A DNA stretch of 6,144 bases from an uncultured Fusobacterium sp. (GCA_900543175.1 UQQO01000120.1:1-6144), one strand, 5' to 3'. Positions 1 through 5,957 are shown, counted from the first letter of the stretch. Made by a program: numbers and translations. Notes: generated by a model not told the origin, from the letters alone.

Positions 1-44
1 ATTCCGAAACTCGACTTCGTCTCAAACACGTCGGAATTTTTAGC
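1..44 (+). repeat. Terminator-like hairpin, possibly part of a dispersed repeat
   Basis: The arms ATTCCGA (1-7) and TCGGAAT (31-37) are perfect inverted complements. The right arm runs into a five-T tract (37-41) and then AGCG. The 23-base loop contains CGAA/TTCG and GAC/GTC sub-pairings. The segment is richer in C and G than its surroundings. It could be the terminator of a gene upstream of the window. The T-tract and TAGCG could also pair with sequence cut off at the left edge, giving a longer stem. The repeat assignment is inference: only one copy is visible here. Confidence 0.4.
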
Positions 45-154
45 GTCAGATTTCGCAACTCTCTCTAATATTCTTCTCCAAATTCCATTTTAGCTGATAT
101 TAGGAGAAAGAAAAATAAATTATTCTTAACTATAAATAAAACATTGGAGGAATT
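45..154 (+). other. Non-coding leader upstream of the M20 gene pair
   Basis: No ORF of note lies here. A strong SD, GGAGG at 146-150, sits four bases before the ATG at 155. A TATAAA at 131-136 could be a -10 element, but no acceptable -35 lies 16-18 bases upstream, so I do not call a promoter. Two small inverted pairs, CTAATAT (65-71) with ATATTAG (97-103) and TTCTCC (74-79) with GGAGAA (103-108), cross each other and share base 103. They cannot both form as simple hairpins. Confidence 0.3.
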
Positions 155-1285
155 ATGATTAATAGAGAAAGAATTATTAATAATTTTATTGAAATGGTAA
201 AAATTTATTCTCCATCTAAAAAAGAGGGAAAGTTTGCTAATTATTTAATAGAAACTCTAAAAGATCTTGGTGGAGAGATATATCTCGATAATGGTTATAC
301 AAAATATGGTGGAGATGCTCCTACAATCTTTGCTAAATTCAAGGGGGATTTAGTAGGTGAAGGAGTAACTTTATGTGCTCATATGGACGTTATAGAACCA
401 TGTGAAAATATCTCTCCTATTATTGAAAATGGCATTATTAAAACAGATGGAACTACTACTCTTGGAGGAGATGATAAAGGTGGTGTTGCATCTATTATTG
501 AAGTTCTTAGAGTTTTAAAAGAAAATAATCTTTCTCATCAAGATATATATGTTCTTTTAACTCCTGGAGAGGAAGCTGGTATGCTTGGGGCAAAAAGTAT
601 TGACTGGAAAGATGTTCCTTCAAATATAAGACCTACTACTAATATGATAGTTCTTGATAATGCTGGAAGAGCTGGTATCATAGCTCATTCAGCTCCTTGC
701 CAATATAATTTTACATTCACTTTTAGAGGTAAAAAAGCTCATGCTGGTATTGAGCCTGAAAAGGGAATTAATGCTATCTCCATGGCAGCTGCTGCTATTG
801 CTCAAATGAAAATTGGACGTATTAATGAACTTACAACTTCAAATATCGGAAGTATAACTTCACAATTTCCTACAAATGTAGTTCCTGACTATTGTTCGTT
901 TCATGGAGAGGTAAGAAGTCATTCAGAAGAAACTCTTGAAAATATAATTGATGAATATGAAAATATTGCTAAAAATGTAGCTGATAAATTTACTGGTGAG
1001 TATACTTTAGAACTTTCATATAACTATCCTATTTTAAAACCTAAAGATGATCTTAAATTTGGTAAAGAGTTTGCTAAGGTATATGAAGAATTAGGAGTAG
1101 AAAGTGAATTAAAAGTTATTGGTGGTGGATCTGACAGTAATATTTTAGCTAAAGAGGGATTTAACTCAATTATTGTTGGGGTAGGAATGTACAAAGTACA
1201 TACTGTTGAAGAATACTTAGTTATTGAAGATCTTTTAAAAACTACTGAAGCAATTTTAAACTATATTATAAAATATCTAAAATAG
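155..1285 (+). CDS. PepT-like M20-family zinc peptidase
   Basis: This is a 376-residue cytoplasmic metallopeptidase of the M20 family, closest in appearance to the peptidase T-like group that trims short peptides. The co-catalytic metal site can be read directly. AHMDV supplies H76 and D78, GGDDKGG supplies the bridging D106, and PGEEAG supplies the general base E139 and ligand E140. LDNAG supplies D168, and H349 lies near the C-terminus in YKVHTVEEY. The lid/dimerisation domain spans about residues 180-290 and carries the usual HAG motif (196-198). The length is close to that expected for the family. The ATG follows GGAGG with a four-base gap, so the start is secure. The stop TAG overlaps the SD of the next M20 gene, so the two are almost certainly co-transcribed. 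Peptide specificity cannot be read from sequence, and true PepT versus a PepT-like paralogue is not settled, so no symbol is given. Confidence 0.9.
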   Translation: MINRERIINNFIEMVKIYSPSKKEGKFANYLIETLKDLGGEIYLDNGYTKYGGDAPTIFAKFKGDLVGEGVTLCAHMDVIEPCENISPIIENGIIKTDGTTTLGGDDKGGVASIIEVLRVLKENNLSHQDIYVLLTPGEEAGMLGAKSIDWKDVPSNIRPTTNMIVLDNAGRAGIIAHSAPCQYNFTFTFRGKKAHAGIEPEKGINAISMAAAAIAQMKIGRINELTTSNIGSITSQFPTNVVPDYCSFHGEVRSHSEETLENIIDEYENIAKNVADKFTGEYTLELSYNYPILKPKDDLKFGKEFAKVYEELGVESELKVIGGGSDSNILAKEGFNSIIVGVGMYKVHTVEEYLVIEDLLKTTEAILNYIIKYLK

Positions 1286-1297
1286 GAGATGATCTGA

Positions 1298-2620
1298 TTG
1301 GATAAAAATCAATTAAAGGAAAGAGTTATCAGAGCTATTGAAGAAAACAAAGAGGCTATAATAAATATTGGAAGAAAAATCTATAATAACCCTGAATTTG
1401 GATATAAAGAGTTTGAAACTACTAAATCTGTTGTTGAATTTTTTAAAAATGAATTAAATATAGATAATATTGAAGAAAATATAGCTTATACTGGTTGTCG
1501 TGCAAGAATAAATGAAGAGAAAAATGGTCCTAAAGTTGCTATTTTAGGAGAGCTAGATGGTATATCTTGTGCTGAACATTGTGATGCTAACTCAATAGGA
1601 GCATCTCATACTTGTGGACATAATATCCAAATTGCTGGGATGTTAGGAGTAGCTGTTGGTCTTATTAAGTCTGGTGTCTTTAAAGAGCTAGATGGAAAAA
1701 TTGATTTTATTGCTACACCTGCTGAAGAGTTTATTGAACTTGCTTATAGAAGTAGATTAAAAGAAGAGGGAAAGATTAAATATTTTGGTGGCAAACAGGA
1801 ACTTATTAGAAAAGGAGCTTTTGATGATGTAGATATGAGTCTTATGTTCCATGCCCTTGATACAGGAGATAAAAAAGTTTTAGTTGGTCCTGTAAGTAAT
1901 GGTTTCATTGGTAAGGAAGTTAAATTTATTGGTAAAGAGGCTCATGCTGGTTCTGCTCCTTATGAGGGAATCAATGCTTTAAATGCTGCTATGTTAGCTA
2001 TAAATAATGTACATGCACAAAGAGAAACTTTCAAAGAAGCTGATAGAGTTAGATTTCATCCAATTATAACTAAAGGTGGAGATATAGTTAATGTTGTTCC
2101 TGCTGATGTTAGGATGGAAGCTTATGTTAGAGCTAGAACTATTGAAAGTCTTATAGATGCTAATAAAAAAGTTAATCGTGCTTTAATGGCTGGAGCTATG
2201 GCTGTTGGTGCTGAAATTGAGATTAAAGAACTTCCAGGATATCTTCCTATTTTAAGGCATGATTCTATGGAGAAAGTTTTAAGAGAAAATATAAATTTTA
2301 CAGGAATTAAAGATGATGAAATTATAGAAGGTGGAGATTTTACAGGATCATTTGATTTCGGAGATGTGTCACACATTATTCCTACTTTACATCCTATGTT
2401 TGGTGGAATAACAGGAGCTTTATACACTAGAAACTATTCTATTACAGATGAAGAGTTTGCTTATCTTGCCCCTGCTAAATCTTTAGCTCTAACTGTTGTA
2501 GATCTGCTTTTTGACAATGCAAAAATTGGAAAAGAAATTTTAGCTAACTTTAAACCAACTATGACTAAAGAGGAATATTTAGAGTTTTTAAAATCTAATG
2601 ATAAAACTATAAAGGGATAG
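1298..2620 (+). CDS. M20-family amidohydrolase, AbgB-like (M20D type)
   Basis: This is a 440-residue metal-dependent amidohydrolase of the family that includes aminobenzoyl-glutamate hydrolase subunit B and N-acyl-amino-acid hydrolases. Visible motifs are GELDG (84-88), HTCGHN with probable ligands C106 and H108, AEE at 142-144 (E143/E144), H185 in MFHALD, the lid-domain HAG (216-218), and H365 in TLHPMFGG. The cysteine ligand separates it from the upstream PepT-like enzyme, which uses aspartate. The C-terminal SFDFGDVSH block is typical of AbgB-like proteins. A stretch of roughly 35 residues (about 147-180) lies between the EE motif and H185. The start codon is TTG, chosen because TAGGAGAT at 1283-1290 is a strong SD with suitable spacing and no in-frame ATG lies nearby; that SD overlaps the upstream stop. 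The substrate is unknown. N-acyl amino acids, aminoacyl conjugates or small dipeptides are plausible. Transcription ends at the hairpin at 2623-2655. Confidence 0.87.
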   Translation: MDKNQLKERVIRAIEENKEAIINIGRKIYNNPEFGYKEFETTKSVVEFFKNELNIDNIEENIAYTGCRARINEEKNGPKVAILGELDGISCAEHCDANSIGASHTCGHNIQIAGMLGVAVGLIKSGVFKELDGKIDFIATPAEEFIELAYRSRLKEEGKIKYFGGKQELIRKGAFDDVDMSLMFHALDTGDKKVLVGPVSNGFIGKEVKFIGKEAHAGSAPYEGINALNAAMLAINNVHAQRETFKEADRVRFHPIITKGGDIVNVVPADVRMEAYVRARTIESLIDANKKVNRALMAGAMAVGAEIEIKELPGYLPILRHDSMEKVLRENINFTGIKDDEIIEGGDFTGSFDFGDVSHIIPTLHPMFGGITGALYTRNYSITDEEFAYLAPAKSLALTVVDLLFDNAKIGKEILANFKPTMTKEEYLEFLKSNDKTIKG

Positions 2621-2622
2621 AA

Positions 2623-2655
2623 AAAAAGAGGTAGCTAGCAAAACTACCTCTTTTT
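2623..2655. terminator. Bidirectional rho-independent terminator
   Basis: A perfect 12-bp stem pairs AAAAAGAGGTAG (2623-2634) with CTACCTCTTTTT (2644-2655) across a nine-base loop. The T-rich arm serves the plus-strand M20 genes. The A-run at 2621-2627 gives a U-tract for the minus-strand min operon. It lies exactly between two convergent stop codons (2618-2620 and 2659-2661). Confidence 0.92.
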
Positions 2656-2658
2656 ATA

Positions 2659-2931
2659 TTAACTATTTTTCTCTTTTTTTGCTACTAATGGAATATTAGC
2701 TATTAAGGCTGTACTTCTTTTATTTTCTGGGTTTTCAGTTACCTCTATATTAAGAGCCTCTTTATCAATATCTACATATTTAGATATAACAGCTATTATC
2801 TCATCTTTCATCTCTTCCAAAACACTTGCTGGGAGCATAGCTCTATCATGGATTAAAACAAATTTCAATCTATCCTTAGCAATATTTTTAGAGCTGTTAT
2901 CCTCTTTCTTAAAAAAGTCAAAAATTCCCAT
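2659..2931 (-). CDS. minE: MinE, cell division topological specificity factor
   Basis: This 90-residue protein stimulates the MinD ATPase and drives MinCD off the membrane, which restricts division inhibition to the poles. The amphipathic membrane-targeting N-terminus MGIFDFFKK is present. The MinD-contact segment is [11 protein letters not shown] (21-31). The beta-rich topological-specificity domain follows (about 32-85), including a typical [13 protein letters not shown] helix start. The length is normal for the family. It is the last gene of the min operon, nine bases after the minD stop. Its SD is weak (GTAGAAAG-like), which suggests translation partly coupled to minD. The stop codon lies three bases from the shared terminator stem. 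Order and strand agree with a standard minCDE cluster. Confidence 0.95.
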   Translation of the reverse strand: MGIFDFFKKEDNSSKNIAKDRLKFVLIHDRAMLPASVLEEMKDEIIAVISKYVDIDKEALNIEVTENPENKRSTALIANIPLVAKKEKNS

Positions 2932-2940
2932 TCTTTCTAC

Positions 2941-3732
2941 CTACTTTCCAAAAACCATTTTTAATTTTTCAAAGAACCCAAGTTTTACATCTAGATTTAA
3001 AAACGGAACATCTTTTCCTTCCATTCTCTCCACTATATTTCTATAAGCATCAGCTGCTAAACACTCACCTTTATACACTAAAGGTTCTCCTTTATTTGTA
3101 GAGATAACAATATTTTCATCATCAGGAACTACTCCTAATAATTTAATTGCAAGTATATCAAGAATATCTTCTACACTTAACATATTTCCTGCTTTTACCA
3201 TATCCATTTTTATACGATTTACAATAAGTTTTGGATTTCTTATCTCATTAGCCTCTAAAAGCCCTATTATTCTATCAGCATCTCTCGTAGCTGAAATCTC
3301 TGGAGTTGTAACTACTATTGCCTCATCTGCTGCAGCTATTGCATTTTTAAATCCTTGCTCTATTCCTGCTGGACAATCAATTATAATATAATCAAAATCA
3401 TTTCTCAAAGCATCAATTAGAGTTTTCATTTGCTCTCCATTGATATCATTTTTATCTCTAATTTGAGCAGCTGGTAATAAACATAGATTTGAACATCTTT
3501 TATCTTTTATTAAAGCTTGTGCAATTCTACATTTACCCTCTATTACATCAACTAGATCATAAACAATTCTATTTTCTAATCCAATTACTACATCAAGGTT
3601 TCTTAACCCAATATCTGTATCTATTAAAAGAACTTTATTTCCTTTTAAAGCTAACCCAGCTCCAAGATTAGCAGTAGTAGTAGTTTTTCCTACTCCACCT
3701 TTTCCTGATGTCACTACATACACCTTTGCCAT
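2941..3732 (-). CDS. minD: MinD, septum-site-determining ATPase
   Basis: This 263-residue ParA/MinD-family ATPase dimerises on the inner membrane when bound to ATP, recruits MinC, and is released by MinE. The deviant Walker A motif GKGGVGKTT is at residues 10-18, with signature lysine K11 and catalytic-loop K16. The switch I region is IDTDIGLRNLD (about 37-47), and Walker B/switch II is IIIDCPAG (116-123). The C-terminal amphipathic membrane helix is visible as LGFFEKLKMVFGK (251-263). I use the ATG at 3732, not the in-frame GTG at 3741. AGGAG at 3745-3741 is eight bases from the ATG but overlaps the GTG, and the resulting MAKVYVVTSGKGG start is what MinD proteins usually show. The gene lies between minC (28-base gap) and minE (nine-base gap). 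Confidence 0.96.
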   Translation of the reverse strand: MAKVYVVTSGKGGVGKTTTTANLGAGLALKGNKVLLIDTDIGLRNLDVVIGLENRIVYDLVDVIEGKCRIAQALIKDKRCSNLCLLPAAQIRDKNDINGEQMKTLIDALRNDFDYIIIDCPAGIEQGFKNAIAAADEAIVVTTPEISATRDADRIIGLLEANEIRNPKLIVNRIKMDMVKAGNMLSVEDILDILAIKLLGVVPDDENIVISTNKGEPLVYKGECLAADAYRNIVERMEGKDVPFLNLDVKLGFFEKLKMVFGK

Positions 3733-3740
3733 TTTTACCA

Positions 3741-3745
3741 CTCCT
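3741..3745 (-). promoter_or_regulatory. minD ribosome binding site that decides the start
   Basis: On the minus strand AGGAG is followed by TGGTAAAA and then ATG (3732-3730), a normal eight-base spacing. Its last G is the first base of the in-frame GTG at 3741, so that GTG cannot use this SD. A nine-base longer annotation of minD would be wrong. Confidence 0.8.
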
Positions 3746-3760
3746 AACTTAAAGTTTTAG

Positions 3761-4429
3761 TTACTCATTGTATGAACGTGCACTAAAATCTTCTATTAAT
3801 ATCTCACTATTTTTTATGTAGGCTATCTTGAAGCCTCCCCTTCTATCTACCTTATTTGTATCTAATATCTCTTTTTGCATAGGTTTAGCTGTTGTACTAC
3901 CTATTACAAGTTGAATTGGATTCATATAGTTAGCACCTATAAAAGCATCTTTATCGTCGTCTAACCCTGCATAAACAGCTCCATTTAAATGCCCCAATAC
4001 TATTATATTTCCCTTTGCCCTCAACATAGCTCCAGGGTTTACATCTCCAATAACAACTATATTTCCATCATACTCTATTTTACTTCCTGATCTAAGAGTT
4101 CCTCTAAAAAATTTAGTTGGTCCCTCTTCAGTTACTGCTTTAAAAAATTTGATCTTCTCTTTTCTGTTCACTCCTGAACCACTTTCAGAAAAGACATAAG
4201 TAATATTTATATCACTATTTAACTTAATCAAATCAATAAGAACATTTTCTTCTAATTCAGTTAAAACTCTATTAGAAAATTCTATTGCTAAATGAACATT
4301 CCCAATAAAATTTTTAGCCTCTCGTATCTTTTCAACTAAACTGTCCCTAAGAGTTAAAAAGTCTACCTCTGAATTTAAGTGTATTACTAGTCTATCTTTT
4401 TTACCTTTCAAAATAACATAATTATTCAT
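3761..4429 (-). CDS. minC: MinC, septum-site-determining FtsZ inhibitor
   Basis: This 222-residue protein blocks FtsZ assembly away from mid-cell and is brought to the membrane by MinD. An N-terminal domain of about 100 residues is poorly conserved, as usual in MinC. It is followed by the C-terminal right-handed beta-helix domain (about 105-210). The MinD-binding RSG motif is at 113-115. The repeated GNIVVIGDVNPGA (123-134) and GNIIVLGHLNGAVYAG (140-155) turns are diagnostic. I choose the ATG at 4429 over the in-frame GTG at 4438. The SD AGGTGA (4440-4435) ends five bases before the ATG and overlaps that GTG. MinC is the first gene of the minCDE operon, and its promoter lies at 4462-4490. Its length is typical. 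Confidence 0.94.
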   Translation of the reverse strand: MNNYVILKGKKDRLVIHLNSEVDFLTLRDSLVEKIREAKNFIGNVHLAIEFSNRVLTELEENVLIDLIKLNSDINITYVFSESGSGVNRKEKIKFFKAVTEEGPTKFFRGTLRSGSKIEYDGNIVVIGDVNPGAMLRAKGNIIVLGHLNGAVYAGLDDDKDAFIGANYMNPIQLVIGSTTAKPMQKEILDTNKVDRRGGFKIAYIKNSEILIEDFSARSYNE

Positions 4430-4434
4430 AAGTT

Positions 4435-4440
4435 TCACCT
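4435..4440 (-). promoter_or_regulatory. minC ribosome binding site that decides the start
   Basis: The minus strand reads AAAAGGTGAAACTTATG. AGGTGA matches the anti-SD and is five bases from the ATG at 4429. The upstream GTG at 4438 lies inside this SD. Confidence 0.7.
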
Positions 4441-4461
4441 TTTACCCAACTTTATAATTTT

Positions 4462-4490
4462 AGTATATCATAAGCTCTTTTTATAAGCAA
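4462..4490 (-). promoter_or_regulatory. Promoter of the minCDE operon
   Basis: On the minus strand, -35 TTGCTT (4490-4485) and -10 TATACT (4467-4462) are separated by exactly 17 bases. TGA directly before the -10 makes it an extended -10. Transcription would start near 4455, about 25 bases before the minC ATG. This is a sigma-70-type housekeeping promoter. Confidence 0.8.
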
Positions 4491-4512
4491 CAATTTAACA
4501 GTTAATAATTGT
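4490..4512. promoter_or_regulatory. Inverted repeat between back-to-back promoters, possible operator
   Basis: ACAATT (4490-4495) and AATTGT (4507-4512) form a 6-bp inverted repeat with an 11-base spacer that touches the -35 boxes of both divergent promoters. Inside it lies TTAACAGTTAA (4495-4505), a palindrome apart from its centre base. The position suits an operator acting on both promoters. In DNA this AT-rich it may be chance, and no regulator gene is in the window. Confidence 0.3.
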
Positions 4513-4537
4513 ACATATTTAGAAAAAATGATATAAT
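4509..4537 (+). promoter_or_regulatory. Promoter of the flavin reductase gene
   Basis: -35 TTGTAC (4509-4514) and consensus -10 TATAAT (4532-4537) have a 17-base spacer, and TGA (4529-4531) makes it an extended -10. The start point would be near 4544. The SD AAGGAA at 4561-4566 precedes the ATG at 4572. Confidence 0.82.
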
Positions 4538-4571
4538 TTTTAAGAAAATATAAATTACGAAAGGAATAAAT

Positions 4572-5240
4572 ATGGAAAAAAAACTTTTTAAAGGAAGTGT
4601 TGTTTTAAATCCTGTTCCTGTTGTCTTAATAACAAGTAAAAATTCTGAAGGTAAAGATAATGTTTTTACTGTTGCTTGGACAGGAACTATTTGTACAAAA
4701 CCTCCTATGCTTTCAATATCTATTAGACCTGAAAGATTATCTTATGAATATATAAAAGAGACTATGGAATTTACTGTTAATCTTCCTACAAGAAGGCTAA
4801 CTAGAGAAACTGACTATTGTGGAGTTCGTTCAGGAAGAACAAATGATAAGATTAAAGAGATGGGATTCACTTTAAAAGAGGGGAAAGAGGTAAAATCTTC
4901 ATATATCGAAGAGTGTCCTGTTAATATTGAATGTAAGGTAAAACAAATCATCCCCCTTGGAACTCATGATCTTTTTTTAGCTGAGGTTCTATGCTCACAT
5001 ATTGACTCAAGATTATTAGATGAAAATGAAAAAATTCACTTTGAATGGGCTAATCTTATTGCTTATTCTCACGGTGAATATTTCCCAATGCCAAAAGAGG
5101 CTATTGGAAGTTTTGGTTACTCTGTTGCTAAGAAAAAAACTATTGAAAGAAGAGAGATAGTTAAAAAGAAAGTAACAACTGAATCTAAAAGTAAAACAAA
5201 AAGAAAAACTACAACTAAGAAGAAAAAGGTGAAGAGATAG
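4572..5240 (+). CDS. Flavin reductase-like FMN-binding protein with a lysine-rich C-terminal tail
   Basis: This 222-residue protein has a flavin reductase-like (FMN-binding split-barrel) domain at about residues 1-175. Evidence includes the N-terminal GSVVLNPVPVVLITS strand and DNVFTVAWTGTICTKPPMLSISI (29-51), a typical flavin-binding stretch. YIKETMEFTVNLP (60-72) and the later barrel strands around 117-165 also fit. Family members reduce or bind FMN, usually with NAD(P)H, in the cytoplasm. The substrate cannot be assigned. From residue 187 the protein departs from the family: 19 of the last 36 residues are Lys or Arg, mixed with Thr/Ser and a few Glu. This tail resembles a nucleic-acid- or polyanion-binding extension and is not needed for the fold. 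The start ATG has AAGGAA 5-6 bases upstream and its own promoter. A run of eight A at codons 2-4 and the A-rich tail are possible slippage sites, but the frame is intact. The stop abuts the ATG of the next gene. Confidence 0.88.
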   Translation: MEKKLFKGSVVLNPVPVVLITSKNSEGKDNVFTVAWTGTICTKPPMLSISIRPERLSYEYIKETMEFTVNLPTRRLTRETDYCGVRSGRTNDKIKEMGFTLKEGKEVKSSYIEECPVNIECKVKQIIPLGTHDLFLAEVLCSHIDSRLLDENEKIHFEWANLIAYSHGEYFPMPKEAIGSFGYSVAKKKTIERREIVKKKVTTESKSKTKRKTTTKKKKVKR

Positions 5241-5552
5241 ATGATAGATAGAATAAATGCTCTAGGGCAATATTTAGTTGAAAAATTAGGTAAACCTTTT
5301 AACTTTAAACAGATAAAAGGGGATCATATGTATCCAGGTATTTTATTCTCTTTTGCTGGAGAAGATTATCTTGTTACTCCTGATAAAGCTGAACTAGAAT
5401 ATACCATAGCTCTTATGGGATCAAGAACTTTTGAAGATTATCCACCTAAACATGCTAGAAAATATACTCATAGAAAATTTGGAAAGATCAATAAAAAAAC
5501 TCAAGAGATTGTAAATTATAAAAACAAGAAATATATTATAATTAAATTATAG
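5241..5552 (+). CDS. Conserved-looking 103-residue protein of unknown function
   Basis: I do not recognise this family. The ATG is the base directly after the flavin reductase stop (zero gap). Its SD AAGGTGA (5226-5232) lies inside the end of that gene, so the two are co-transcribed and probably translationally coupled. The product looks like a small soluble alpha/beta protein with no signal peptide or membrane segment. An N-terminal helix (2-16) is followed by an aromatic core with GILFSFAGEDYLV (33-45) and a helix around 49-60. The C-terminus is basic (70-103), with HARKYTHRKFGK and a terminal YIIIKL strand. Codon use matches its neighbours. It could be a partner of the flavin protein, but that rests on position only. 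Confidence 0.8.
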   Translation: MIDRINALGQYLVEKLGKPFNFKQIKGDHMYPGILFSFAGEDYLVTPDKAELEYTIALMGSRTFEDYPPKHARKYTHRKFGKINKKTQEIVNYKNKKYIIIKL

Positions 5553-5572
5553 GCAATTTCTAATTTTTATTG

Positions 5573-5578
5573 TATAAT
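5573..5578 (+). promoter_or_regulatory. Putative -10 element for the glycine-zipper gene
   Basis: A consensus TATAAT lies 41 bases before the ATG at 5620. The hexamer 17 bases upstream (TAGGCA, 5550-5555) is a poor -35. No terminator separates this gene from the one upstream, so read-through from 4509 is also possible. Confidence 0.45.
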
Positions 5579-5619
5579 TCAATTAAGGAAAATCCTATTA
5601 AAAAAGGGGAGGTAATAAT

Positions 5620-5814
5620 ATGAAAAAAATGTTTATAATTTTAGCTATATCTGTGCTTGCTTTTGCTGGATGTTCTCGTACTGAAAAACATATTGCTGGT
5701 GGAGCTGCTGCTGGTGCTTTAGCAGGACATATTATTGGTGGAGATACTGGTACTATTGTTGGTGCTGGAGTTGGAGCTGCTGCTGGTGCTATTATAGCAG
5801 ATAAAAACAAATAG
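5620..5814 (+). CDS. Small glycine-zipper lipoprotein
   Basis: This 64-residue precursor starts with a short Lys-led hydrophobic signal (MKKMFIILAISVLAFAGC). The probable lipobox LAFAGC gives lipidated C18 and a mature form of 47 residues. Phe at -3 is atypical but acceptable. Residues 24-60 are an OsmB/YMGG-like glycine-zipper segment: two short hydrophobic halves around a GGDTG turn (40-44). Glycine occurs at 28, 32, 36, 40, 44, 48, 52 and 56, an unbroken GxxxG series. Such proteins pack tightly as paired helices in the cell envelope, often the outer membrane of Gram-negative-type bacteria, and some are stress-induced; the specific role is unknown. The SD GGGGAGGT (5606-5613) is very strong, suggesting high expression. 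A terminator follows 23 bases after the stop. Confidence 0.85.
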   Translation: MKKMFIILAISVLAFAGCSRTEKHIAGGAAAGALAGHIIGGDTGTIVGAGVGAAAGAIIADKNK

Positions 5815-5837
5815 AATCAAATTTTAATTTTATATTT

Positions 5838-5868
5838 AAAAAGTTACTTCTTAGGAGGTAACTTTTTT
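5838..5868. terminator. Rho-independent terminator, probably bidirectional
   Basis: The stem pairs AAAAAGTTACTTC (5838-5850) with GAGGTAACTTTTT (5855-5867): 13 pairs, one of them T-G, around a TTAG loop. It is followed by T at 5868. It ends the glycine-zipper transcript. Read on the minus strand, the same hairpin is followed by TTTTTAAAT, so it would also end the small minus-strand unit from 5951. Confidence 0.9.
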
Positions 5869-5923
5869 ATTTACCCATAATTAAATATTTTTTTTCATTT
5901 AAAAGTTTTCTAAGTTTATTCAT
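5867..5923 (-). CDS. Possible 18-residue small protein
   Basis: On the minus strand an ATG at 5923 opens MNKLRKLLNEKKYLIMGK and stops with TAA at 5869-5867. It is not a recognised family. The support is its setting. A consensus extended -10 promoter (5958-5986) would start RNA near 5951. AAGGTGA (5934-5928) sits four bases before the ATG. The stop meets the arm of the hairpin that can terminate this strand. The peptide is basic (six Lys/Arg) and could form a short amphipathic helix with a hydrophobic YLIM patch. It is too short and too charged to span a membrane. The unit could equally be a small RNA with a chance ORF, and AT-rich DNA gives such motifs by accident. Confidence 0.4.
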   Translation of the reverse strand: MNKLRKLLNEKKYLIMGK

Positions 5924-5957
5924 GTTTTCACCTTATATAATTTTTTCTAACTATTCT

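Noticed and set aside
2122..2427. Minus-strand ORF of 101 codons inside the AbgB-like gene
   Set aside because: It lies antisense to a gene with clear catalytic motifs, has no SD or promoter of its own, and has a composition typical of a frame shadow.
3489..3671. Plus-strand ORF of 60 codons inside minD
   Set aside because: It is antisense to well-conserved MinD coding sequence. The Leu/Tyr/Phe-rich translation is what AT-rich reverse-frame reading gives.
5584..5597. AGGA/TCCT mini-hairpin before the glycine-zipper gene as a regulatory element
   Set aside because: Four base pairs with a three-base loop are too weak, and the hairpin does not cover the SD at 5606-5613.
5598..5810. Minus-strand ORF of 70 codons opposite the glycine-zipper gene, rich in Ala and Pro
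   Set aside because: It is the mirror of glycine/alanine codons on the plus strand. The plus-strand gene has a signal peptide, lipobox and strong SD, while this one has none.
5867..5923. The 18-codon ORF as a type I toxin with antisense RNA
   Set aside because: The peptide is short and highly charged, without a membrane-spanning hydrophobic core, and no opposing antisense promoter overlaps it convincingly.
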